A stretch of 64,000 nucleotides of DNA. Source: Bacteroides_E sp964522975 (GTDB taxonomy: Bacteria; Bacteroidota; Bacteroidia; Bacteroidales; Bacteroidaceae). Each line of letters starts with the position of its first letter. Position 1 is the first letter of the stretch. Location: the NCBI GenBank assembly GCA_964522975.1, contig CAZFXK010000001.1, forward strand, positions 58,073 through 122,072, given 5' to 3'. Shown in pieces: positions 33,744 through 41,776 of this stretch. The notes under the pieces were generated by a model. That model did not search any database and had not been told where the DNA came from. It saw nothing but the letters and a program-made list of their open reading frames with translations. The position numbers were made by a program, and so were the translations under genes.

Positions 33744-33820
33744 GGTCCCAGACCTTTGCCCTTTCATACTGGGACCGACCGCCTGTTTCTCTGGGATCTA
33801 TGGCTGCTCGGTCTGGGACC
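33744..33820. repeat. 22-bp-period array B: four GGTC-TGG-GACC units
   Basis: Unit centres are at 33749, 33771, 33793 and 33815, exactly 22 bp apart. Unit 1 is GGTC-CCA-GACC (perfect arms, inverted centre) and unit 4 is GGTC-TGG-GACC (perfect). Unit 2 keeps TGG-GACC and unit 3 TGG-GATC. CGGTCCCAG of unit 1 pairs with CTGGGACCG of unit 2 over 9 bp with a 17-base loop, the same geometry as units 1-2 of array A. It lies in the divergent parA/surE interval. The spacers (11 bases) are not alike. Confidence 0.92.
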
Positions 33821-33956
33821 TTCTCATTTTTACCTTTTAAAGCCTAAAAAAAGTTTATATTAAAAACACAAATCCATTCTATTTGTTAGGTTTAAGAAAA
33901 GGTATAGGCTGATTTTTTCTAAGGAAAGTAAATCGTGCTTATCTTTTTTTATTTAG

Positions 33957-33964
33957 TATGTTTG
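33957..33964 (+). promoter_or_regulatory. -7 promoter box of surE-lpxB
   Basis: TATGTTTG, exact, 16 bases before ATG 33980. A GTG-initiated reading from 33935 would begin upstream of this box, so 33980 is preferred. Confidence 0.55.
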
Positions 33965-33979
33965 CAAAAAATAAAGTTT

Positions 33980-34756
33980 ATGAAAGAAAAGAAACCTTTG
34001 ATTTTAGTTTCTAATGATGATGGTATCCTTGCTAAAGGATTAAAAGAGTTGGTGAGTTTTGTCCGCCCTTATGGAGATGTGGTGGTAATTGCCCCGGATT
34101 CTCCCCAGTCGGGAATGGGGTGTGCCATATCGGCTTCTGTCCCCATTCATTACCGAGAAATACATAAGGAGGAGGGGCTGGCCTTTTATTCTTGCTCCGG
34201 CACTCCTGCAGATTGTGTGAAGTTGGCAAAGAACATCATTCTTGATCGTGATCCTGATTTGCTAGTAAGTGGAATTAATCATGGCGATAATTCCGGGGTA
34301 AATGTACATTATTCAGGTACAGTTGGAGCCGCAAAAGAGGGTTGTATAAGTGGTATCCCTTCCTTAGCTTTTTCTTTATGTAATCACGATGAAGATGCGG
34401 ATTTTTCTGAAACAAAAGGGTATATACAACAATTTGTGGAATTGGCTTTAAGTGAAGGATTGCCGGATTGGACCTGTTTGAATGTTAATTTCCCTTATGA
34501 GTCGGGATATAAAGGCATAAAGGTTTGCGAACAAGCTACAGGACGATGGATTAATGAGCTCGAACCTTGTCCACGAATGGGAGATTTGAATTATTATTGG
34601 TTGAGTGGCAATTTTCGCCCTCACGAACTAAATAATGGAAAAAGTGATTATACAGCTCTGAAAAATGGATTTGTCGCTGTAACACCTATTACTGTTGATA
34701 TTACCGCTCGTAATTATATTGATAAGCTTTCAAGTCTCTTGCAAAGAGAAAAATAA
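33980..34756 (+). CDS. surE: 5'/3'-nucleotidase SurE
   Basis: A 258-residue (from ATG 33980) metal-dependent phosphatase acting on nucleoside monophosphates. The metal-binding N-terminus is ILVSNDDGILAKGL, followed by VVIAPDSPQSGMG, SGTPADCVKLA, and the VSGINHGDNSGVNVHYSGTVGAA ligand loop. The tail segment YIDKLS is usual. The length is typical (about 250). lpxB follows after 6 bases, forming the surE-lpxB pair commonly seen in Bacteroidetes. Confidence 0.95.
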   Translation: MKEKKPLILVSNDDGILAKGLKELVSFVRPYGDVVVIAPDSPQSGMGCAISASVPIHYREIHKEEGLAFYSCSGTPADCVKLAKNIILDRDPDLLVSGINHGDNSGVNVHYSGTVGAAKEGCISGIPSLAFSLCNHDEDADFSETKGYIQQFVELALSEGLPDWTCLNVNFPYESGYKGIKVCEQATGRWINELEPCPRMGDLNYYWLSGNFRPHELNNGKSDYTALKNGFVAVTPITVDITARNYIDKLSSLLQREK

Positions 34757-34762
34757 ACAGGA

Positions 34763-35911
34763 ATGAAATATTATCTTATCGTAGGAGAGGCCTCAGGTGA
34801 TTTACATGCTTCACACCTGATGAATTCATTGAAACAGAAGGATCCTCAAGCTGAATTTCGTTTTTTGGGAGGTGACTATATGAAGGCTGTAGGCGGAACG
34901 CTTGTTAAGCACTATGAAGAATTGGCTTATATGGGAATTGGTCCGGTATTACTTAATTTGCGGACCATCCTATCTAATATGAAACTGTGTAAGCAAGATA
35001 TAGTGCAATGGAATCCGGATGTTGTTATATTAGTGGATTATCCGGGTTTTAATTTAAGCATTGCCAAATATGTAAAGAAAAAAACATCGATCCCGGTCTA
35101 TTACTATATTTCGCCCAAAATTTGGGCTTGGAAAGAATATAGAATAAAGAACATCAAAAGAGATGTGGATGAGCTTTTTTCCATTTTGCCTTTTGAAGTG
35201 TATTTTTATGAAAAAAAGCATAACTATCCTATACATTATATAGGTAATCCTACGGTAGATGAGGTGGCTCAGTTTAAAAAAGAATATGAGGAATCCATCG
35301 ATGAATTTAGAACTCGGAATGGAATTACTAATAATAAACCGTTTATTGCTCTGTTGGCTGGTAGTAGAAAACAGGAAATTAAAGATAATCTGCCTTCAAT
35401 GATTAAAGCTGCCTCTGTTTATTCTGATTATCAACTTATTTTAGCTGGTGCTCCCGGTATTGAGCCTTCTTATTACGATAATTACATAGATAAGGATGAT
35501 CAGGTAGTGCTTGTTTTTAATGACACTTATTCCCTTTTATTTCACGCTGAGGCTGCTCTTGTTACTTCCGGTACGGCTACTTTGGAAACCGCCTTGTTTT
35601 CTGTACCTCAGGTAGTCTGTTATTATACCCCATTAGCTCCTTTTATCAGTTTCCTAAAGAAAATCGTGTTAAGCGTTAAATACATCTCACTGGTGAATTT
35701 GATATTGAATAAAGAGGCTGTGAAAGAGTTGGTTGCTGGTAGTTTTTCTATACATAATATTCAGCAAGAACTGCAAAATTTACTTTATAATTTATCCTAT
35801 CGTGAGGAGATGATGTCTGATTATCAGAACGTTTTCCGAAAATTAGGTGAGCCGGGTGCGCCGGAACACGCTGCGGAAATAATGATAAAACTTTTGAATA
35901 CTAAAAAATGA
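34763..35911 (+). CDS. lpxB: Lipid-A-disaccharide synthase
   Basis: A 382-residue GT19 glycosyltransferase that joins UDP-diacylglucosamine and lipid X at the inner face of the cytoplasmic membrane. The N-terminal GEASGDLHASHLM and FRFLGGDYM, the VDYPGFNLSIAKY and YYISPKIWAWKEYRIK segments, LLAGSRKQEI, and the C-terminal nucleotide-sugar site TSGTATLETALFSVPQVVCY are family hallmarks. The length is normal (E. coli 382). It is the second gene of the surE-lpxB unit. Confidence 0.96.
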   Translation: MKYYLIVGEASGDLHASHLMNSLKQKDPQAEFRFLGGDYMKAVGGTLVKHYEELAYMGIGPVLLNLRTILSNMKLCKQDIVQWNPDVVILVDYPGFNLSIAKYVKKKTSIPVYYYISPKIWAWKEYRIKNIKRDVDELFSILPFEVYFYEKKHNYPIHYIGNPTVDEVAQFKKEYEESIDEFRTRNGITNNKPFIALLAGSRKQEIKDNLPSMIKAASVYSDYQLILAGAPGIEPSYYDNYIDKDDQVVLVFNDTYSLLFHAEAALVTSGTATLETALFSVPQVVCYYTPLAPFISFLKKIVLSVKYISLVNLILNKEAVKELVAGSFSIHNIQQELQNLLYNLSYREEMMSDYQNVFRKLGEPGAPEHAAEIMIKLLNTKK

Positions 35912-35974
35912 TTATCTGATGCAGTATTTTTAATTTTTTGCGTTTATATTATAGATAGAGTAAAAACAATAAAT

Positions 35975-36763
35975 ATGAACAAAATTAAAAATAGATGTAT
36001 TATGAGATCAAGTAGTCGATTTTTTTTGATTTTTATGACAGCATTACTGTTTGCATTTACGTCATGTGACGATGATGAGGGGTATTCTTTGGGTAATTTT
36101 GCTGTCAGGCTGGCTACTGTTAAAATTGGAAATGGAGTGTCTTATATTTTAACCGATTCATACAAGACATTGCTTCCTATAGCCGGTTATTACCCTTCAG
36201 GCTATTTAGCTGATGGTGATCGTGTTGCCATAAATTATACTTTGCTTTATGATGACTTTCAAGGATTTGATCATGCCATTAAAGTGAATAATTTTTATAA
36301 ATTATTGTCTAAACCCATTGAAACTATTGAAACAGAGGCTGATGATGAAAAGTTTGGTGATGATGTCGTCTGGATTTATGATATTTGGATAGGGGGAGAC
36401 TATTTAAATATAAAGTTTGCCTATCCTGCTTTTTTCTCTGAACCACATCGGGTTAGTTTAGTACAGAACAAGTTGGTTGAGTCAGAAGATGATGGCTATG
36501 TTCATTTAGAATATCGATATAATGCAATGGGAGATCTAGATGAACCTTTGGAGGATATTTATATGTTTTTTTCTTATGTGGGATTTAACCTGAAATCCAT
36601 TGAGATTCCTGATGATTGCAAAGGTCTTAAAGTGAAAATAAATTCTGTTAAGAATGGACATCGGATTTTAACCTATGAGTTTAATGACGCAGAGGATAAA
36701 AGCATTGATTTCATAGAAAATGAGAAAAAACCTGTGGATGAAGTTACCTTAAAAGCCTATTAA
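35975..36763 (+). CDS. NigD-like lipoprotein
   Basis: A 262-residue lipoprotein (or 253 from a second ATG at 36002, which gives a cleaner signal peptide). The lipobox AFTSC is followed by DDDEG, an acidic surface-export-like signal used by Bacteroidetes. The mature part is beta-rich with acidic repeats. The order of segments (VKIGNGVSYILTDS, DGDRVAINYTLL) is that of NigD-like proteins, named after a gene linked to bacteriocin-like activity in Bacteroides. The biochemical role is unknown. Its 3' end overlaps convergent cdsA by 15 bases. Confidence 0.8.
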   Translation: MNKIKNRCIMRSSSRFFLIFMTALLFAFTSCDDDEGYSLGNFAVRLATVKIGNGVSYILTDSYKTLLPIAGYYPSGYLADGDRVAINYTLLYDDFQGFDHAIKVNNFYKLLSKPIETIETEADDEKFGDDVVWIYDIWIGGDYLNIKFAYPAFFSEPHRVSLVQNKLVESEDDGYVHLEYRYNAMGDLDEPLEDIYMFFSYVGFNLKSIEIPDDCKGLKVKINSVKNGHRILTYEFNDAEDKSIDFIENEKKPVDEVTLKAY

Positions 36764-37591
36764 GTTGAATAGGTAAAGACAAATAACTGCTGCCGGTATG
36801 GCCATGAGTGCACTATCAAATCGATCTAAGAAACCACCATGGCCCGGTAGTATATGACTTGAGTCTTTTATCCCTAAAGTCCGTTTCAATAACGATTCAC
36901 TTAAATCTCCCCAAGTTCCAAATACTACTACAACAAGAGCTAAAATAAGCCATTGAAGAAGAGGTAAAAAGGGAAAAAATAAAGAAATGATCCATGCTGC
37001 AATTAAGGTGAAGAATGCTCCACCAATTGATCCTTCCCACGATTTTTTAGGTGAAATTCTTTCAAAAAGGCGGTGTTTTCCAATGCTGCTACCCACAAGA
37101 TAGGCTCCGGAGTCGTTGACCCAAAGAAAGATAAAAACAGCTAAAGGTAATATGGGATTATATGCAATTACCTGAACTTCTTGTGTTGTTTGAAAGGCCA
37201 GTAAATTTAATAATGCAAAAGGGAAAACGGTATATATCTGGCTGAGCATGGTGAAAGCCCAATTAGCTATGGGGGTTTCGCTCTTCAAGTATAATTCACT
37301 AATCATTAGATATAATAAAATCAAGATGTAGGGGATAAATACATCTGCTCGGGTAATATTTGATGAGTATAGAGCAGAAGCTAAAAACAGATATCCTCCT
37401 GCTAGCGTAATTATTCCTTTGTTGATTTTTGCCTTTTTACTGGTGTTAATTATGGTCGCAAATTCGTGAGCACAAAGTGCACTGATTAACGTGAAAAGTA
37501 TAATATAGGAATAGGGGCTAAAGTAAGTAGCAGTAATGATGACTGCTACTAATATACCCCCTACTAAAGCTCTAACGATTAAATTTTTCAA
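36749..37591 (-). CDS. cdsA: Phosphatidate cytidylyltransferase
   Basis: A 280-residue inner-membrane enzyme making CDP-diacylglycerol from CTP and phosphatidate, the precursor of all phospholipids including the cardiolipin made by Cls. About eight transmembrane segments are visible. The family signature spans SPKKSWEGSIGG and GDLSESLLKRTLGIKDSSHILPGHGGFLDRFDS near the C-terminus, with the conserved Asp and Lys. It is 12 bases after ftsH, in the rsfS-ftsH-cdsA run. Its end overlaps the NigD-like gene. Confidence 0.95.
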   Translation of the reverse strand: MKNLIVRALVGGILVAVIITATYFSPYSYIILFTLISALCAHEFATIINTSKKAKINKGIITLAGGYLFLASALYSSNITRADVFIPYILILLYLMISELYLKSETPIANWAFTMLSQIYTVFPFALLNLLAFQTTQEVQVIAYNPILPLAVFIFLWVNDSGAYLVGSSIGKHRLFERISPKKSWEGSIGGAFFTLIAAWIISLFFPFLPLLQWLILALVVVVFGTWGDLSESLLKRTLGIKDSSHILPGHGGFLDRFDSALMAIPAAVICLYLFNLIGF

Positions 37592-37603
37592 AGTAAGTGT
37601 TGT

Positions 37604-39631
37604 TTAAGAAACCGATGTTTCTGTGTCTTCTTGTTTTATTTCATTGTTTTCTGAAGAAGTGGTGGAATGAATTGTCTCTTTTTCCTCAGTTTCTTTCTCT
37701 TGGTTTTCTTTGGAGTTTGTTTGCTTTTCTATGGCCATGATTTCTTCTGAACGGGAAACCCAGGGACGTTTACCAAATATTCTTTCAACATCTTCAGCGT
37801 GAATTACCTCCTTGAGAATTAATTCTTCGGCTAGCACATTATGTTCTTTTTGATGTTTAGACAATATTCGTTTTGCTCGTTCATACTGTTCATTAATCAT
37901 TCTTCTGACCTCTTCGTCAATCTTTTCAGCAGTACTCTCGCTGTAAGGCCTGTTGAAAGCATATTCATCGTTCATATTATAATAGCATAGGTTAGGTAAA
38001 TCATCACTCATCCCAAGATAAGCAATCATACCATAAGCCTGCTTAGTAACTCGCTCTAAGTCGTTCATCGCTCCTGAGGAAATTTTCCCAACGAATAACT
38101 CCTCTGCTGCTCTACCTCCTAATAAGGCACACATCTCATCCAGCATCTGTTCTTTGGTGGTGATTTGTCTCTCTTCCGGTAAATACCAGGCTGCGCCTAA
38201 AGAGCGTCCTCGTGGAACAATGGTAACTTTAATGAGAGGATTAGCGTGCTCTAATAACCAAGAAAGACTTGCGTGTCCTGCTTCATGAATGGCAATGGTT
38301 CGCCTTTCTTCTTTTGTCATTATTTTTGTTTTCTTTTCCAAGCCACCTACAATTCTATCGATAGCATCAGAGAAGTCTTGTCGTTGAACTATTGATTTCC
38401 CTTTTCTGGCAGCTATAAGAGCAGCTTCATTACATACATTTGCAATGTCAGCACCGGAGAAACCGGGCGTTTGTCTGGCAAGTATGTCTACATCTACAGA
38501 TTCGTCCATTTTGATTGGGCGAAGGTGGACTGCGAAAATTTCTTTTCGCTCATTAAGGTCGGGCAAATCAACATGAATCTGTCGATCAAATCGACCTGCA
38601 CGAAGTAATGCCTTATCCAAGACGTCAACTCTATTTGTAGCAGCTAGAATAATGACTCCACTATTAGAGCCAAAACCATCCATTTCGGTTAATAATTGGT
38701 TTAGCGTGTTTTCACGTTCATCGTTACCTCCCATGGAGGGATTTCTTCCCCGAGCGCGTCCAATTGCATCAATTTCATCAATGAAAACAATGCAAGGTGC
38801 TTTTTCTTTGGCTTGTCTAAATAAATCTCTTACTCTTGATGCTCCTACTCCAACGAACATTTCTACAAAATCAGAACCTGCTAATGAAAAGAATGGCACA
38901 CTAGCTTCTCCGGCAACTGCTTTTGCTAGTAAGGTCTTTCCGGTTCCCGGAGGACCTATAAGGAGCGCCCCTTTAGGTATTTTACCTCCTAATTCGGTGT
39001 ATTTTTGGGGTTGCTTTAAGAACTCTACAATTTCTTCAATTTCTTGTTTGGCCTCTGATAAGCCGGCAACGTCTTTAAATGTGACATTGATTTCCCCTCC
39101 TTTTTTAAAAAGTTGAGCTTTTGATTTACCTACGCTAAATACATTTCCACTGCCACCACTTCGCCCACTCATCCGGCGCATCAAGAAAATCCACAATCCG
39201 ATGAAGAATACAAAGGGGAGGATATTCCAAAGGAACATGGTGAAGTAATCCCTTTTCTGTTCGTACTTAGCCTGTCCTTCAAAGTTTCCTAGCTCTGATT
39301 GATCATCTACATATGTAGAAAGCTTATCCATGGAAGGTGCCTGAGTAAAAACTACCGGATTCCTTCCCACACGTGTAGAGTCTTTGCCAAAAACATCTTT
39401 TATATGTTCTGGTTTCAAATAGATTTCAACTGAACTATCATCAAAACCAATGATTTTGTTTACGTATCCATTTTGGACGTACTCTTGAAATTCTGTGTAT
39501 GATACCTCTTTTGTTGCCGAACCTTTGTCATTGGCAAAATAAAGAACTATAAGAGATATCGCTATGAGCATATATACCCAACTTAAGTTAAACTTAGGTA
39601 TATTAGGCATATTCGTTTTTTTCTTATTCAT
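37604..39631 (-). CDS. ftsH: ATP-dependent zinc metalloprotease FtsH
   Basis: A 675-residue membrane AAA+ protease for quality control and regulated turnover. An N-terminal transmembrane helix (about 15-33), a periplasmic domain and a second helix (about 135-150) precede the AAA module. Walker A is GPPGTGKT at 226-233, Walker B FIDEIDA, and SRH AATNRVDVLDKALLRAGRFDRQ. The zinc site is HEAGH at 449-453. The C-terminus ends in a Glu/Thr/Ser-rich tail. The ATG overlaps the rsfS stop by 4 bases, so translation is coupled. Confidence 0.97.
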   Translation of the reverse strand: MNKKKTNMPNIPKFNLSWVYMLIAISLIVLYFANDKGSATKEVSYTEFQEYVQNGYVNKIIGFDDSSVEIYLKPEHIKDVFGKDSTRVGRNPVVFTQAPSMDKLSTYVDDQSELGNFEGQAKYEQKRDYFTMFLWNILPFVFFIGLWIFLMRRMSGRSGGSGNVFSVGKSKAQLFKKGGEINVTFKDVAGLSEAKQEIEEIVEFLKQPQKYTELGGKIPKGALLIGPPGTGKTLLAKAVAGEASVPFFSLAGSDFVEMFVGVGASRVRDLFRQAKEKAPCIVFIDEIDAIGRARGRNPSMGGNDERENTLNQLLTEMDGFGSNSGVIILAATNRVDVLDKALLRAGRFDRQIHVDLPDLNERKEIFAVHLRPIKMDESVDVDILARQTPGFSGADIANVCNEAALIAARKGKSIVQRQDFSDAIDRIVGGLEKKTKIMTKEERRTIAIHEAGHASLSWLLEHANPLIKVTIVPRGRSLGAAWYLPEERQITTKEQMLDEMCALLGGRAAEELFVGKISSGAMNDLERVTKQAYGMIAYLGMSDDLPNLCYYNMNDEYAFNRPYSESTAEKIDEEVRRMINEQYERAKRILSKHQKEHNVLAEELILKEVIHAEDVERIFGKRPWVSRSEEIMAIEKQTNSKENQEKETEEKETIHSTTSSENNEIKQEDTETSVS

Positions 39632-40005
39632 ATTTTGTTGTCTTCTTCTTTTAAATTAGGAATAGAGGTGAGCTCAGCATCAGCCCAAAGAGTCTCTAAA
39701 TTATAATATTTTCGAGTTTCGGGTAAAAAAACATGTACCAATACGTCAGCATAATCTATGGCTACCCATTGTGCGCTGTTTTGTCCATCAATGGCCAAAG
39801 GGTGTTCTTGTTGCTCTTTGGATACTACTTCTTTGATTGAGTCCACTATTGCACTTACTTGTGCCGGAGTATTGCCCTGACAAATAATGAAAAAATTACA
39901 AATTGTATTTTCAATGGAGGTTAGATCTGCTATTACAATGTTTTCTCCTTTTTTTTCTTGAATTCCTGCAGTTATGTTTTTTATTAATCTTTCTGTTTCG
40001 CTCAT
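39628..40005 (-). CDS. rsfS: Ribosomal silencing factor RsfS
   Basis: About 125 residues from ATG 40003-40005 (MSETERLIKNITAGIQEKKG). The longer reading to 40032 uses TTG and adds an unlikely tail. RsfS binds ribosomal protein L14 and blocks subunit joining in starvation. Conserved pieces are NTPAQVSAIVDSIKEVV, GQNSAQWVAIDYADVLVHVF and the final RKYYNLETLWADA, with the diagnostic WxxxDYxDVxVHxF pattern. It overlaps ftsH by 4 bases. Confidence 0.94.
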   Translation of the reverse strand: MSETERLIKNITAGIQEKKGENIVIADLTSIENTICNFFIICQGNTPAQVSAIVDSIKEVVSKEQQEHPLAIDGQNSAQWVAIDYADVLVHVFLPETRKYYNLETLWADAELTSIPNLKEEDNKI

Positions 40006-40110
40006 TGAGTTGATTAAAAAGTTAAATACCAATTATAGATTTCAATATACAATTATGTTATAACGATTTTAGTCTATTATTTGTTTAAGATATATTTAAA
40101 CTCTATTTTA

Positions 40111-40118
40111 CAAATATA
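40111..40118 (-). promoter_or_regulatory. -7 promoter box of rsfS-ftsH-cdsA
   Basis: Minus-strand TATATTTG, an exact TAnnTTTG match, 106 bases before the rsfS ATG. No clear -33. The rest of 40006-40260 is AT-rich without an ORF. Confidence 0.45.
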
Positions 40119-40266
40119 CGTTGATTTCTTATATTGATAAAAGTTATTCTGTAAAACTATATTTGATTTTTTGTTTTTTACAGATTTGTTAATCTGTTAC
40201 ATCGTGTTTTTCTAAATCGAGTTAAAATACTCTTCTATTTATTATTTTAATTTAGAAAATATGATT

Positions 40267-40274
40267 TAACTTTG
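40267..40274 (+). promoter_or_regulatory. -7 promoter box of tRNA-Gln
   Basis: TAACTTTG, exact, 26 bases before the tRNA 5' end. Confidence 0.6.
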
Positions 40275-40299
40275 TGCTGATAAATAAAAGAAAGGATAT

Positions 40300-40370
40300 T
40301 GGGCTATGGTGTAATGGTAACACTTCAGATTCTGGTCCTGACTTTCCAGGTTCGAATCCTGGTAGCCCAA
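40300..40370 (+). tRNA. tRNA-Gln (anticodon CTG)
   Basis: A 71-nt cloverleaf with acceptor TGGGCTA/TAGCCCA plus discriminator A, D-arm around GTGTAATGGTAACAC, and T-arm CCAGG-TTCGAAT-CCTGG. The anticodon stem TCAGA/CCTGA encloses loop TTCTGGT, so the anticodon is CTG (Gln). The last stem pair next to the loop is A-C, a mismatch. The 3' CCA is not encoded. It is transcribed alone. Confidence 0.93.
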
Positions 40371-40374
40371 CATT

Positions 40375-40411
40375 AAAAAAGCTCTAATCCAATTAGGATT
40401 AGAGCTTTTTT
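40375..40411. terminator. Terminator of tRNA-Gln, also usable by the MFS gene
   Basis: A6GCTCTAATCC (40375-40390) and GGATTAGAGCT6 (40396-40411) are perfect complements with a 5-base loop. T-runs on both strands allow termination from the left (tRNA) and the right (MFS gene). Confidence 0.93.
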
Positions 40412-40446
40412 AATTTCTATGGATTATACTATTGTACTATCCGAAA

Positions 40447-41772
40447 TTATTCTTTCATAATCTCTTTTTCTATGGAGGTTTCTTTAATTAAAAAAACTAA
40501 AGTCGAACCAATTATCAAAAATATTCCTGCAACAACCAGCATGTTGATTTGTTGTCCACCTACTAATTTTAACAATGAGCCGCCTAAAAGTGCTGCAATG
40601 ATTTGGGGTAAACATATGGTGCCGTTGAAAAGTCCTAGATAGGCACCCATATTTTTTCCTGAAATAGAGTTAGTTAATATGGTAAATGGCATAGAAAGCA
40701 TAGCAGCCCAAGCACAACCAATTAAAAGATAAGAGATAAACAGGTGATATTGATTTGTAAAAAAGAGAGCGGAAATAAAACCTATTCCTCCTAAGAAAAG
40801 GCTCAAAGAGTACGCTTTGATGTGCGATTTGAATTGAGGGATAACCATCGCCCATAAGATAGAACCTACGGCTTGTACGGCGAATAGAACGCCTACCCAG
40901 TTTCCAGCTTCTTGATATCCTGCACTTTGAGGATCTGTAGTATTCCATACAGTTCCTGCTATGCCTCCATTTGTGTAAGTCCACATATACATAAAAGCAG
41001 CCCAACAGAATAGCTGAACTAAACCTACAGACCAAAAAACTTTAGGTGCTTGTTTTAATAATGTTATAAAATCAGTTTTTTCTTTTTTCTCTTCTACGGT
41101 TATGCCATGGAATGCTTCAAATTCCTTGGGAGGCATCTCTTTGACCTTTATTACTGTATAGATTACACAAAGAATAAGAATTGTTGCTCCAATGTAGAAT
41201 GAGTAAATAACCGAGTTCGGAATAGTTCCTTTTTCTGCGATGTTGCTGATGCCAATCCAAGTAAAGAAAATAGGGAAAAGATACCCTACAAGGCTACCTG
41301 CATTACACAAAAAACTCTGTATGGAATAAGCTAATCCCTTCTGCTTTTCATTAACCAAATCTCCTACAAGCATTTTGAAAGGTTGCATGGCCATGTTGAT
41401 GGAGGTATCCAATAACATTAAGGAGACCAAGCCGAAAATCATTGCCGAGCTTACTGTTAAGCCTAAGCTTCCTGCGTTGGGTAATAAACACATTACAATG
41501 ATGGCAATAAAAGAACCAACGAAAAGGTAGGGGATTCTTCTTCCTAAACGTGTCCAAGTTTTATCACTTGCTGATCCAACGATGGGTTGTACTATGATTC
41601 CGGCTAACGGGGGGAGTATCCAGAAGTAGCTCAAAGTGTGTGGGTCTGCGCCTAATGTTGCAAATATCCTACTTATATTGGCGCTTTGTAGAGCATAAGC
41701 AATTTGTACTCCAAAAAAGCCAAAACTAATATTCCATAATTTCCAAAAACTTAAATCGGGTTTTGTTTTCAT
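40447..41772 (-). CDS. MFS sugar transporter, maltose/sucrose (SLC45-like) type
   Basis: A 441-residue inner-membrane transporter with about 12 hydrophobic segments. The N-terminus (FWKLWNISFGFFGVQIAYALQSANISRIFATLGAD) and the cytoplasmic loop SDKTWTRLGRRIPYLFVG match the glycoside-pentoside-hexuronide/SLC45-like maltose and sucrose carriers found in Bacteroidetes. It lies 4 bases after the LacI regulator gene, so it is in its operon, and it is divergent from a secreted amylase. Uptake of maltose or maltodextrin is the best guess. The substrate is not proven by sequence. Confidence 0.88.
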   Translation of the reverse strand: MKTKPDLSFWKLWNISFGFFGVQIAYALQSANISRIFATLGADPHTLSYFWILPPLAGIIVQPIVGSASDKTWTRLGRRIPYLFVGSFIAIIVMCLLPNAGSLGLTVSSAMIFGLVSLMLLDTSINMAMQPFKMLVGDLVNEKQKGLAYSIQSFLCNAGSLVGYLFPIFFTWIGISNIAEKGTIPNSVIYSFYIGATILILCVIYTVIKVKEMPPKEFEAFHGITVEEKKEKTDFITLLKQAPKVFWSVGLVQLFCWAAFMYMWTYTNGGIAGTVWNTTDPQSAGYQEAGNWVGVLFAVQAVGSILWAMVIPQFKSHIKAYSLSLFLGGIGFISALFFTNQYHLFISYLLIGCAWAAMLSMPFTILTNSISGKNMGAYLGLFNGTICLPQIIAALLGGSLLKLVGGQQINMLVVAGIFLIIGSTLVFLIKETSIEKEIMKE

Positions 41773-41776
41773 AGGA

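Noticed and set aside
33744..33820. Reading the 22-bp arrays as small CRISPR arrays
   Set aside because: The repeat unit is only 11 bases and degenerate, the spacers are 11 bases, there are always four units, and no cas gene is present.
32720..33980. Search for a parS site near parAB
   Set aside because: No sequence resembling the 16-bp TGTTTCACGTGAAACA-type palindrome was seen here. The GGTC-TGG-GACC units are a different palindrome and cannot be called parS.
38652..39116. Plus-strand frame of 154 codons opposite ftsH
   Set aside because: It lies wholly antisense to the AAA domain of ftsH, has no promoter box and no recognisable protein features.
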